64,000 bases of DNA, taken from CALBPI01 sp038531945 (GTDB taxonomy: Bacteria; Pseudomonadota; Gammaproteobacteria; Steroidobacterales; Woeseiaceae). A model generated the notes under the pieces. That model saw nothing but the letters and a program-made list of their open reading frames with translations. It had not been told where the DNA came from and did not search any database. Shown here piece by piece: positions 52,084 to 60,438 of this stretch (position 1 is its first letter; every line of letters begins with the position of its first letter). Made by a program: the position numbers and the translations under genes. The stretch covers positions 744,001 to 808,000 of the forward strand of contig JBCBBH010000001.1 in assembly GCA_038531945.1 (NCBI GenBank), given 5' to 3'.

Positions 52084-54165
52084 TTAAGCGACTGCTTCTT
52101 GCTTGCGTTGCTCGGCGATGCGGTCGAAAAACAGTTGTATGAGTCCAGGTACGTCGATGATCAGAGCGACCGTCCCGTCGCCGAGAATCGTTGCCCCGGA
52201 AATTCCGGCGGTTTGCCGGAAATTTGATTCGAGACTCTTGATTACGACCTGCTGTTGTTCTTGCAGGTCATCGACGAAAATACCGACACGTTGTCCGTTT
52301 GCTTCCGCCACTACCAGCAGTCCGTCATCGATTTTTGTCGCATCGCCATCGATGGCGAACAATTCATGGAGTCGCAAAACTGGCAAATACTCGTCCCGTA
52401 AACGAAACAGTTCCGACTCACCCGCGACATGTGATGTGTGCTCGTTGCTGGACTGAATCGTCTCCACAATCGATACGAGCGGTACAATGTAAGATTCTTG
52501 CCCGACCCGAACCAGTTGGCCGTCGAGAATTGCCAGTGTCAGCGGCAAACGGATCGTGAATGTCGAACCGACGCCACGTTCGGACTTGACCGACACATGG
52601 CCGCCAAGGTCCGCGATGTTTCGACGAACGACGTCCATACCCACGCCCCGACCCGACAAGTCGCTCACCGTATCCGCGGTCGAAAACCCCGGCATGAAGA
52701 TCAGATTGACAATACGATCTTCGCTGAGCGGCTCGTCGGCACTGACGAGTCCGCGCTCGATAGCCTTTTCGAGCACTTTCTCCGAGTTGATACCATCGCC
52801 GTCATCCGATACTTCGATGACGATGTTGCCGCCCTCATGATATGCGCGAAGCTCGAGTAAGCCGGTTTCGGATTTGCCTGCCGCGACTCGTTCCTCGGGT
52901 GTCTCCAGTCCGTGGTCCAGCGAGTTGCGGACGAGGTGAACGAGTGGATCGCCAATTTTTTCAAGGACAGTCTTGTCGAGTTCGGTGCCCTCACCAACCA
53001 CTTGCAGGTCGACTTTTTTGCCGAGGGTGTTTCCGGTGTCCCGGACCAGTCGTGGGAAGCGAGCGAAAGCGAAGCTGATTGGCAGCATTCGAATCGCCAT
53101 GACACTGTCCTGCAGCTCCCGTGTGTTTCGTGAAAGCTGCGCGAGCCCCTCGCGAAGCGCGGGCAGTTGTGTGAAGTCAAAGTCGCCATTGAAGCGGCTC
53201 AGCATCGACTGGGTGATTACCAGCTCGCCAACCAGGTTAATCAGGTTGTCGATCTTGTCGATGTTGACACGAATCGAGCTGGATTCGGAGCTGACAGACG
53301 CTCGACTAGAAGCGCTCGATTTTCGGGCTCCCACTTCGGGTGTTGGTTCAGCTTCGGATTGCGCTACGGATTCCGCAACCGGTTCGAGCTGCTCCTCTGG
53401 AGCGTTTCCAGCTGCGGGCGGCTCGAGTGCGATCAGCGCTCCGAATACAGGTTCGATCGACAGTTCACAATCGTCAGTCGCCCAACTGAAAACCTCGTCG
53501 ATCGCTTGACGTTCAATGCCGTCACGCAACGTGATTTCCCATTGCATCGAGCATCGCGTCGGGTCCATCGACTCAAAGTCCAGTGTTGCGTCTGGCATGC
53601 AGACCACATCGACTTCACCAAGACGCCCCAGCTCAGAGAAAATCGCCGACGGGTCGTTGCCATGAATAAACAACTCCGCTTTTGGCTTGAACACGATATG
53701 CCAGCCGGTTATCGGACGTTCGGTTGGTGCGGCTTCGGTCGTTGTTGCTGGTGCTGCCGTGATCTCCGGAGCTGCTGCGCTATCGGCCATCATTGCCGTT
53801 AGTGCGCTACGCAACTCCGTCGCTTGTCTGGAATAGTCTTCGTCGGTCGCAAGCGCCCGAATCATGTCTCTCAGGCAATCTACCGACTGCAGAGTGAGGT
53901 CGACGCCATCGCTCGTCACGGCTCGTTCGCCCTGACGCATCTCATCGAGCAACGTCTCAAGGTCGTGGGCGAATTCGGAAATCGCGGTGAATCCAAACGT
54001 GGCGCCACCGCCTTTTATGGAATGCGCCGCACGGAAAATCGCATTCATCGTCTCGGGATCTGCCGCTCCGATATCGAGATTCAGGAGTCCATGCTCCATA
54101 GTGTCGAGGCCTTCGAGGCTCTCTTCGATGAAGATCCCTGTGATCTCGTCGATATCGATGTTCAT
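52084..54165 (-). CDS. cheA: Chemotaxis histidine kinase CheA
   Basis: About 693 residues from the ATG at 54165, where the HPt domain starts; the longer frame to 54282 is not protein-like. Phospho-His48 in AAHSIKGGG; a low-complexity acidic linker and a P2-like segment (about 150-270); dimerisation helices; ATPase with N box HLVRNSLDHGLE, G1 DDGDGI, G2 GRGVGMDVV; and a C-terminal CheW-like domain with receptor-coupling strands. It passes phosphate to CheB and to a CheY that must be encoded elsewhere. First gene of the operon and divergent from the GH16 gene across 206 bp. Confidence 0.96.
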   Translation of the reverse strand: MNIDIDEITGIFIEESLEGLDTMEHGLLNLDIGAADPETMNAIFRAAHSIKGGGATFGFTAISEFAHDLETLLDEMRQGERAVTSDGVDLTLQSVDCLRDMIRALATDEDYSRQATELRSALTAMMADSAAAPEITAAPATTTEAAPTERPITGWHIVFKPKAELFIHGNDPSAIFSELGRLGEVDVVCMPDATLDFESMDPTRCSMQWEITLRDGIERQAIDEVFSWATDDCELSIEPVFGALIALEPPAAGNAPEEQLEPVAESVAQSEAEPTPEVGARKSSASSRASVSSESSSIRVNIDKIDNLINLVGELVITQSMLSRFNGDFDFTQLPALREGLAQLSRNTRELQDSVMAIRMLPISFAFARFPRLVRDTGNTLGKKVDLQVVGEGTELDKTVLEKIGDPLVHLVRNSLDHGLETPEERVAAGKSETGLLELRAYHEGGNIVIEVSDDGDGINSEKVLEKAIERGLVSADEPLSEDRIVNLIFMPGFSTADTVSDLSGRGVGMDVVRRNIADLGGHVSVKSERGVGSTFTIRLPLTLAILDGQLVRVGQESYIVPLVSIVETIQSSNEHTSHVAGESELFRLRDEYLPVLRLHELFAIDGDATKIDDGLLVVAEANGQRVGIFVDDLQEQQQVVIKSLESNFRQTAGISGATILGDGTVALIIDVPGLIQLFFDRIAEQRKQEAVA

Positions 54166-54371
54166 TCCACTTCTCTGACCAGGCGCTGATTGGGACAGCG
54201 GCCGCCGCCAGCAAAGCTTTACGGTTGCAGTGCGCCGGACGGCTAACCTGCAAGCGACTCCGGCGTCGGAGTGCACCTCCAATCCATATTTGGTCGAGAG
54301 TGTTAGACTCGCAAAATTGGCAGCGCTGTCATTTAGTGCACTACAATTCGAGTCCGAGGGGGGAGGAAATC

Positions 54372-55691
54372 ATGAAACTCATCATTGGTGCGTTCGTCTT
54401 CGCCATGTGCGCGGGCTGCGGGAAGGGTATGATCGAAACAACAGAATCAACATCCGAAGTCGTATGGGCGATCAATGTAGGTGGGGACGCCTATCGAGCC
54501 AGTGACGGGATTGCCTATGATTCCGAGGTAGGAGTAATCGGCGGTCGCACTGGTTACCTCGAAACGATCAAATGCTCTCAGGACCCGATGCTTTATCAGA
54601 CGTACAGGGTAGGCGACATCACAGTGCAACAAGCACTACCGGATGGTGTCTACGACGTCACGCTGCATTTTGCTGAGCCGGACGAGGTCGCCGGTGGTGA
54701 GCGAGTATTCGATGTCTTTATTAACGGACAGAAGCGGATCGCGGATTTGGACGTCATGGCATGGCGCGATGGCAAAGTCGTATCGGCACTCACGGTAGCG
54801 GCAGCTGCGGTCGTCGTCGACAAGGGTCAGCTCGATTTGAGTTTTGACGCAAAAGCAGGCGAGCCGATTCTGAATGCGATTGTCGTGCGCCGAGCGATGC
54901 CTCGTGACGCAAGCTGGCGTCTCGTTTGGCAAGATGAGTTTGACTACGAAGGTGCGCCCGACCCCGAGAAGTGGACACATGATCTTTGGCAGCCGCGCAA
55001 AGTCAACAACGAAGACCAGGCGTACACTGATCGCCTGAGGAACGTCCGGGTTGAGAACGGGCTGCTCACCATTGAAGCGCACAAAGAGTCGTACAATGGA
55101 GGTGACTACACCTCCGGTCGGATCCATACGGCGGGCAAAGGGGATTTTCTCTACGGCCGGTTTGAGATTCGTGCAAAGTTGCCGCGCGGTCAGGGCACCT
55201 GGCCTGCAATCTGGATGCTACCGTCCGACCCATACAAATATTCCACGACGTGCGAGCCCGGAGAGGACTGGCAGGGCAGCGAGACCTGCGATGCTTGGCC
55301 CAACTCGGGCGAAATCGATATTCTGGAGCATGTCGGATATCAAATGGGCCACGTGCACGGGACCGTGCACAACCGCGCCTACTACTGGGTCAACTGGGAA
55401 CAACGCAAAGGCCGAATCCTTGATGACACTGTCGATAGCAGTTTTCATGTTTACGCGTTGGAGTGGTCGGAAGATCGGATCGATATATTCCTCGACGATA
55501 CGCTTTACTTCAGCTATGTGAACGAAGGCACGGGTTGGAAGTCATGGCCCTATGATCATCCCTTTCATTTGATCATCAACATTGCCATGGGTGGTGTTTG
55601 GGGGTCGGCTGGTGGACCGACCGACGATGGTGTGCTTCCTCAGCAATTGCTGGTCGACTATGTGCGGGTGTTTAAGCGGATGTCCGAATAA
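54372..55691 (+). CDS. GH16 glucanase lipoprotein with malectin-like domain
   Basis: 439 residues from the ATG at 54372 (GGGGGGAGG just ahead). Lipoprotein signal with lipobox CAGC. Residues 30-170 form a malectin-like carbohydrate-binding domain (VWAINVGGDAYRASDGIAYD, YDVTLHFAEPDE, FDVFINGQ). Residues 178-437 are a GH16 catalytic domain with the nucleophile Glu314 and acid/base Glu319 in SGEIDILEH, preceded by GRFEIRAKLPRGQGTWPAIW. The family cleaves beta-1,3- or beta-1,3/1,4-glucans such as laminarin. Lipid anchoring suggests use of algal glucan at the cell surface. Confidence 0.93.
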   Translation: MKLIIGAFVFAMCAGCGKGMIETTESTSEVVWAINVGGDAYRASDGIAYDSEVGVIGGRTGYLETIKCSQDPMLYQTYRVGDITVQQALPDGVYDVTLHFAEPDEVAGGERVFDVFINGQKRIADLDVMAWRDGKVVSALTVAAAAVVVDKGQLDLSFDAKAGEPILNAIVVRRAMPRDASWRLVWQDEFDYEGAPDPEKWTHDLWQPRKVNNEDQAYTDRLRNVRVENGLLTIEAHKESYNGGDYTSGRIHTAGKGDFLYGRFEIRAKLPRGQGTWPAIWMLPSDPYKYSTTCEPGEDWQGSETCDAWPNSGEIDILEHVGYQMGHVHGTVHNRAYYWVNWEQRKGRILDDTVDSSFHVYALEWSEDRIDIFLDDTLYFSYVNEGTGWKSWPYDHPFHLIINIAMGGVWGSAGGPTDDGVLPQQLLVDYVRVFKRMSE

Positions 55692-55705
55692 GATCCGATG
55701 GATCT

Positions 55706-56689
55706 CTACCAGGTCTGATAGTCGACCCCGAGAAGCGCGGGCAGCTTGTCGGCGCTGTAGAGTTTCACCTGTTGGATATCCACCGGTTGTGGCGGATCGC
55801 CGATCACGCGAAAGTGCTGATGTTCAGCGATGACGCCCGCACGGAATGGCTCGATCAAACGATCGTCCGCTACGAAACCGCCTTCCGCCAAGCCAGCCAG
55901 AAAACTCGTGATGTACGCCTCTTTGGCAATGTCACGATCGACACCCATGGTCTCGCAGCGATCCCAGGTTCGTTTGGTAATGTCCTGAGTCTCGCCCTCG
56001 ATTTCGAAACGCATGAGCCTGGCTCGATCCGTTCGACCGGATGCGAAATCGGCGAGGCGACCCTGGATTGAAAACCGCGTGTCGATAGTTAACGTATCTT
56101 GAATCTCAAACTCGAGGCTCGCTCCGATTTCGCCGTCCATTTGTTCGACTTGGTAGCGCATCGACATCGTCATCCGGTCGAGACCTAACTCAAGTAAGTC
56201 ACGGCTGGAAACACCGTATCGACTGATGCAGTGGCCAAGCGGATCCTCACTACGCGTCGGAATCGTGCCGCCATTTTTTTCGGCTGCATCGGCCTCCATC
56301 GCACGGAACATGGCCATCATGTAGTCGTCGCCGGTGTCGAGTTGAAACCCATCCGCGAACACCGTAATGCTCTTGGGGAGCTGACCGCGGGCAATCTGCA
56401 GCGGGCCCATGTTATGCAAGGAGAGCAAATCCAGAAAGGTCGGAAGCTTAAAGCCAACCGAACCGATTCTGATCGGATCCGAAAAGCTCGGTAGCGTCAT
56501 GGTCACGCCCTCGACAGAAACTGCGCCGCTAAGCGAACTGCTCACCTTGTCGTAGTCGACTTGAACGAAAGGGGACATGCTCAAGACGAACTGATCGACG
56601 GCCTCGATGGTTTTGTGGTTGATATACAAAATTACGCCCACCGCACCGATGACACCGGAGACGATCACGCCAACTATCATTCGTTTCAC
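55706..56689 (-). CDS. Membrane-anchored hypothetical protein
   Basis: 327 residues: a short basic start, one membrane helix (MIVGVIVSGVIGAVGVILYI), and a large periplasmic part of alternating beta strands (VSVEGVTMTLPSFSDPIRIGSVGFKL, for example) that recalls AsmA/DUF945-like lipid-channel or tether folds, though I cannot assign a family. Two cysteines (GHCISRY, DRCETMG) are placed to form a disulfide. Converges on the GH16 gene, with only 14 bp between their stops. Function unknown. Confidence 0.6.
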   Translation of the reverse strand: MKRMIVGVIVSGVIGAVGVILYINHKTIEAVDQFVLSMSPFVQVDYDKVSSSLSGAVSVEGVTMTLPSFSDPIRIGSVGFKLPTFLDLLSLHNMGPLQIARGQLPKSITVFADGFQLDTGDDYMMAMFRAMEADAAEKNGGTIPTRSEDPLGHCISRYGVSSRDLLELGLDRMTMSMRYQVEQMDGEIGASLEFEIQDTLTIDTRFSIQGRLADFASGRTDRARLMRFEIEGETQDITKRTWDRCETMGVDRDIAKEAYITSFLAGLAEGGFVADDRLIEPFRAGVIAEHQHFRVIGDPPQPVDIQQVKLYSADKLPALLGVDYQTW

Positions 56690-56822
56690 GAAACTACTCT
56701 TTTTGTTATCCGTCTCTAACTGACTGACGCTAAGGTCGATGTTAGTGAAAGAGTAGACGCGGCTCGGTAGGCACTGTCAATTTACTGGCTCACACTTTCT
56801 AAAGTCTGAACCTGATCGCTCG

Positions 56823-57167
56823 TCAGAACGGAATTTCATCGTCGAATGTCGGCGGGGGTGCGTCTGGCGGTGGCGGGGTTGGTGCGCTTTCAGCCGCGGT
56901 CGCGTCACTTCGATCGACGCGCCATGCTTTGACATCGGTATACCAGCGCCCGTTGTACTCGCGACTCTCCAGGTCGAAATGTACGGTCAACGACTCGCCT
57001 TGTTGAATCGCGAACTGATCGATTTTGTCGCCCCAGACCATGAAGCACACGGGCTTCGGGTAGTCTCCGGGCGTCTCGATCACATACTCCTGTTTCCGCC
57101 AAGGTCCACGCGAAGACGTGCCGGATTTCTCTTCGAGGATATGAGTAATCTTTCCAGTTAGTTCCAC
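56823..57167 (-). CDS. DUF3127 protein with SSB-like acidic C-terminus
   Basis: 114 residues. The body (MELTGKITHILEEKSGTS, WRKQEYVIETPGDYPKPVCFMVWGD, REYNGRWYTDVKAWRV) matches DUF3127, an OB-fold-like family best known from Bacteroidetes. The end is a proline-rich linker and the acidic-hydrophobic tail FDDEIPF, the same form as the SSB C-terminal tip (DDDIPF) that recruits repair proteins. It may therefore bind single-stranded nucleic acid and attract SSB partners; this is inference from the shape. Single gene with about 130-bp gaps on each side, in which I saw nothing. Confidence 0.88.
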   Translation of the reverse strand: MELTGKITHILEEKSGTSSRGPWRKQEYVIETPGDYPKPVCFMVWGDKIDQFAIQQGESLTVHFDLESREYNGRWYTDVKAWRVDRSDATAAESAPTPPPPDAPPPTFDDEIPF

Positions 57168-57303
57168 GATATCGTCTCTTGGTTAAGGTGGACGGCGAGC
57201 AAGCCTACCACCGGATTAGAACCACTGTCACGCCCGTTCTGAGCAACGACTTTAGCCGGGAGCTTGGGTATTATTCGTCAGGGGTTCAAGGGGAAAAACT
57301 CAA

Positions 57304-58314
57304 ATGTACGCCCATTTTCAAATGATAAGTCGACTGTTTGTACTGGCGGGTCTCGCAGCGCTCATCGCGGCGTGTGGCGGTGGTAACAATGGGGGTGATG
57401 CGCAGTCGTCTGGTGATTCTTCAGAGAATCAGACTCTCGGTGTTCCCAAAGGTCTTCGCGGTACGTTGATCTTCACTCGCAACGAGCCATTGAAGGCGAC
57501 AAAGGTGATGCGGCTCGATCTCAAACGCGCGAGATACGAGGTGGCCGCTGACGGTTGGGATCCATCGATGGGCGATGACAGCATGGCATTTCTGCAGGCA
57601 TGTAGTCCGCTGGCCGTTCGTTTGGCGGTGACTGACGCTGACGGTTTTTCTGGCCCGGCTTCAGAGTGTTTTGAGCTCGATACCATCACGCCGGATTTTT
57701 TCCGACCAAAAATGAGCCCGGATGATGATCTGATTGCAGTTGCGAATACGGCGATTTTATTGCCTGAAGATGAACTGCCGGACACCGCTGCGGCGCGGTT
57801 TGGAATCGGTGACAACACCTACACCGCGACACAGATCTACAATCCGGACGGTGACTTGGTGGCCGAACTTCGGGGATTCACGCTGGGTGAATGGACGCGT
57901 CGCGGCCGGTTGGTCGTGGTCGGTGGGGGCGGCGACAAAGACCACGGGCTTTATCTTGCTGACAAGAAACTCAAGACTGCAAAACGCATTGACGACGGTC
58001 GTATTCGTGGCGAGATTGTGTCGATCGATACGCACCCGAAGGAAGATCGTGTTGTGTTCGTTTACAACGGCCAGATCTTCGAGATGGATATTGACTCGGG
58101 GTCGCCCAAGCGGATTCATTCGCATGGCTATCCTCTGTCGGCTGTTGCCTACTCACCAAAAGGCGACGCGATTGCGTTTGTTTCAAGCGATCCTCTGGAC
58201 GAGGCCATGGAGACACCCGGCTCCGGGTATCACCTCTATGTGCTTCGTGATGGGGAGGTGGACACAATTGTGCTGCCATTTATTCCAGGCGGCCCGCTGG
58301 ACTGGATCGACTAG
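57304..58314 (+). CDS. Beta-propeller-like lipoprotein (TolB/WD40-like)
   Basis: 336 residues, lipoprotein signal ending ALIAACGGG (ATG at 57304; one at 57322 is also possible). The mature protein shows repeated strands with motifs of TolB-type propellers: GTLIFTRNEPLKATKVMRLDL, FRPKMSPDDDLIAVANT, TQIYNPDGDLVAEL, YLADKKLKTAKRIDDG, VVFVYNGQIFEMDIDSG, and AVAYSPKGDAIAFVSSDP. About five blades can be counted. Role unknown; such proteins often work as envelope scaffolds or binding proteins. Confidence 0.75.
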   Translation: MYAHFQMISRLFVLAGLAALIAACGGGNNGGDAQSSGDSSENQTLGVPKGLRGTLIFTRNEPLKATKVMRLDLKRARYEVAADGWDPSMGDDSMAFLQACSPLAVRLAVTDADGFSGPASECFELDTITPDFFRPKMSPDDDLIAVANTAILLPEDELPDTAAARFGIGDNTYTATQIYNPDGDLVAELRGFTLGEWTRRGRLVVVGGGGDKDHGLYLADKKLKTAKRIDDGRIRGEIVSIDTHPKEDRVVFVYNGQIFEMDIDSGSPKRIHSHGYPLSAVAYSPKGDAIAFVSSDPLDEAMETPGSGYHLYVLRDGEVDTIVLPFIPGGPLDWID

Positions 58315-58316
58315 AT

Positions 58317-58347
58317 AAAAACGCGACGGGTTTCCGCCCGCCGCGTT
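58317..58347 (-). terminator. Rho-independent terminator of the TonB-like gene
   Basis: On the minus strand, a stem of 11 bp with one mismatch (AACGCGGCGGG / CCCGTCGCGTT) and a 6-base loop, ending in TTTTT. It begins 11 bp after the TonB-like gene's stop and lies next to the stop of the convergent lipoprotein gene, so it could serve both sides, though the T-run favours the minus strand. Confidence 0.8.
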
Positions 58348-58358
58348 GAAGCCGGCTT

Positions 58359-58976
58359 TCAGTCGTTTTCCATTTCGAAACGAAATCGCCGCGACAGTCC
58401 GATATCCGCAACCGGCGTGCCGTCGACGATTCGTGGTCTAAAACGCATTTTCCGAGTCGCGGCGACCGCGGCAGACTCAAACCCGCGATGGGTGCTCTGG
58501 ACGACTTTGATGTTGTCCGGCGTGCCGGCTGGTGTGACGTCATATTGCACATCCACAAAGCCTTCGATACCACGCTGTGCAAGTGTGCCGGGATACGCGG
58601 GTGGCACAGCACTGACAATGATCGCGCCACTGTCCTGCATCGGCGTCACCTCCAACGTCAGCTCGGTGAATTCGCTAAGCACCGGTTCATAGCCAGGATC
58701 AATGATTAGCCGATCGTCAGTTGGTGTCGGCGTCCAGTTAACGCCTTCGCCGGACTCGTTGACAGGTAGCGGCGGCGGTGGCGGTGGTGGCGCCGGTTTG
58801 ATTTGCTGAATTGGCGGTTTCGGCGGTGGTGCTTTCGCACCGGTGAGTTTCAGTTCAAGAGGCGGCTCAGTCGGCGGCGGTGTATTGCCGAGGCTGATCA
58901 ACGACGTCATCAGCAGCAGCAAACTGCAGGTGATCACGCTGGCTGAACTCATCGCGGTTCCATATCGGACGTACAT
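58359..58976 (-). CDS. TonB-family energy transducer
   Basis: 205 residues: one N-terminal membrane helix (SASVITCSLLLLMTSLIS), a proline/lysine-rich periplasmic spacer (PPPKPPIQQIKPAPPPP), and a C-terminal TonB domain with PPAYPGTLAQRGIEGFVDVQYDVTPAGTPDNIKVVQS...FESAAVAATRKMRFRPRIVDG. It passes proton-motive energy to outer-membrane receptors, perhaps including the island receptor at 10271-12736. Divergent from the PadR gene with about 125 bp between starts. Confidence 0.92.
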   Translation of the reverse strand: MYVRYGTAMSSASVITCSLLLLMTSLISLGNTPPPTEPPLELKLTGAKAPPPKPPIQQIKPAPPPPPPPLPVNESGEGVNWTPTPTDDRLIIDPGYEPVLSEFTELTLEVTPMQDSGAIIVSAVPPAYPGTLAQRGIEGFVDVQYDVTPAGTPDNIKVVQSTHRGFESAAVAATRKMRFRPRIVDGTPVADIGLSRRFRFEMEND

Positions 58977-59014
58977 AGCATCAATCTCCGTTTACTTTTA
59001 ACCACGAGGTATAC

Positions 59015-59055
59015 GGTAAATTACCTAGAACCAAAAAGTAAATATTGACTTTACT
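59015..59055. promoter_or_regulatory. Operator/promoter region between the TonB-like and padR genes
   Basis: Two dyads sit side by side: the perfect palindrome GGTAA-A-TTACC (59015-59025) and the inverted repeat AGTAAA-N7-TTTACT (59037-59055). The second covers a -35-like TTGACT (59045-59050), with TATTTT 18 bp further on as a -10. A further TTTACT lies at 58991. The arrangement fits an autoregulating PadR protein that also controls the divergent TonB-like gene. Confidence 0.5.
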
Positions 59056-59101
59056 ATTTGGCTCAAGGTATTTTCATGAAGCTCGTAAAGAGGAAACTGA
59101 A

Positions 59102-59437
59102 GTGGCTCGAACGAACCCCCCTTTCATGACCGGTGTGCCCGAATTGCTGCTGTTGCGCTTGTTGGCCAACGAGGAGATGTATGGGTATGAACTCGTTCGA
59201 AGGATTCAGCTGGTCACGGGCGAGGCGATCAAACTCGGCGAAGGTGTGATCTACCCATCGCTGTATTCGTTGGAGAAAGCCGGCGCGTTGAAAGCTCGAC
59301 GCAAAAAAGTCGGCGCTCGTGAGCGGATTTACTACAGTCTGACTCGGCAGGGCAAAAAGCGACTCTCCGCCCTTGAGGCTGATTGGCAGCGTATCCGGGA
59401 CGCGATCAATCTGGCAGGTGATACCAGTGCGGCTTGA
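59102..59437 (+). CDS. PadR-family transcriptional regulator
   Basis: About 111 residues from the GTG at 59102 (GAGGAAAC upstream). Winged-helix domain: PELLLLRLLANEEMYGYELVRRIQ, GEGVIYPSLYSLEKAGALKARRK, RIYYSLTRQGKKRL. Short PadR proteins of this kind bind as dimers and often control a neighbouring membrane or efflux gene. The stop lies inside the next gene, so the two are co-translated. Likely acts on the dyads at 59015-59055. Confidence 0.93.
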   Translation: MARTNPPFMTGVPELLLLRLLANEEMYGYELVRRIQLVTGEAIKLGEGVIYPSLYSLEKAGALKARRKKVGARERIYYSLTRQGKKRLSALEADWQRIRDAINLAGDTSAA

Positions 59438-59765
59438 GCAACGGCAGCTCGCCGAGGCACTTCAGGCGCAAGGGCTGGATCGTCGCGCTGCCGCACGGAT
59501 GGCTGAGGAGTGGTTTGCGCACTGCGACGATTTGGCTGCCGACTCGCAAGCGCCTGGAGTTTCACTGCGGCGCCAAGAGGCCATGCTCCGAATGGGTGAC
59601 CCGCAATCGCTGGTATTAGTCGCATCGCAGTTACCTGGCTGCGCACGATCGCGCGAGGTGCGCGCGGGCGCAGCAGTGGCTGTGACATGGGGCGGTGCAT
59701 TTGCTGCGGGTCTGCTGGCGACAGTGTCGCTGTTTGGCGCGATGACAGCGGCCATTGGGCTGTAG
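59427..59765 (+). CDS. PadR-partner small membrane protein
   Basis: 112 residues from a GTG at 59427 that overlaps the padR stop. N-terminal helical part (QRQLAEALQAQGLDRRAAARMAEEWFAHCDDL and SLRRQEAMLRMGDPQSLVL) resembles the helical domain often encoded after PadR genes and at the front of some permeases; the C-terminal part is one or two hydrophobic segments (AVAVTWGGAFAAGLLATVSLFG). Probably a membrane partner of the regulator. The 242-bp gap after it shows no gene. Confidence 0.65.
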   Translation: MRLEQRQLAEALQAQGLDRRAAARMAEEWFAHCDDLAADSQAPGVSLRRQEAMLRMGDPQSLVLVASQLPGCARSREVRAGAAVAVTWGGAFAAGLLATVSLFGAMTAAIGL

Positions 59766-60007
59766 CCAGCTCAAAAGCACATACGTTTCGACGACATTCG
59801 GTTGTTGCCGCCGTTAGCGGCCTGCGCCTAGCGCGTCCATGGAAAACGGGTTCCCAGTGACCTCGATTCGTCTGCGGTTGACGATCCCGACTATTGTGAC
59901 GGGAAAATCGAGTAAATCCCATGCAATTTCGCCGCGGTAACACACCTGTGTACCAAGTGCGGTACAGTCAGAAGTGTCAGGACTACAAACGATAGCGAGG
60001 GGATTCT

Positions 60008-60307
60008 ATGTTGAGTCGAACTTTGATTGTCGCGTTCGCGCTGGGGATTACCGCGTGCGCGTCTTCTGAGCTGGATGAGCCGGTGGTGGCCGGCGAGCCA
60101 GTTGCCACAACGACTACGCCAGCCGCGACGGCCGCCACGCCCGAGGAGGAAGTCATCTGTCGTAAAGAGCAGCGCACAGGCAGCCGTTTCTACAGGGAAG
60201 TGTGCTTTACACGTGCCCAGATAGAGGCTCGTGCGGACGCCGACAAGGATGCGCTGCGTCAAATGCGCAGCGTGCGTTCCGGTTCACAATCGGACGTCGG
60301 AAACTGA
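60008..60307 (+). CDS. Small lipoprotein
   Basis: 99 residues: signal MLSRTLIVAFALGITACA with lipobox ITAC, a Thr/Ala/Pro-rich linker, then a short domain VICRKEQRTGSRFYREVCFTRAQIEARADAD with two cysteines. This C-R-x-E-x-x-x-G-S-R-x-x-x-x-x-C motif is common in small exported proteins of gammaproteobacteria and related groups; function unknown. Confidence 0.75.
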   Translation: MLSRTLIVAFALGITACASSELDEPVVAGEPVATTTTPAATAATPEEEVICRKEQRTGSRFYREVCFTRAQIEARADADKDALRQMRSVRSGSQSDVGN

Positions 60308-60349
60308 AACCGAGGCAAGGCGGGCGGAGGGCCGCCTAGTCACAACGCA

Positions 60350-60383
60350 CTCTGTCCGGCAATCGTGACGCTGCCGGACAGAG
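60350..60383. repeat. Perfect 12-bp inverted repeat between convergent genes
   Basis: CTCTGTCCGGCA, 10-base loop, TGCCGGACAGAG, lying between two genes that end toward each other (stops at 60307 and 60439). The stem is strong but there is no T-run after it on either strand. It could act as a bidirectional RNA-stabilising or termination structure, or be a dispersed repeat. Confidence 0.6.
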
Positions 60384-60438
60384 CTGACCCTGCGCATTTT
60401 CGCCGGTGATGAGCCCGGTGGAAGCTTTGCTGGTTCGG

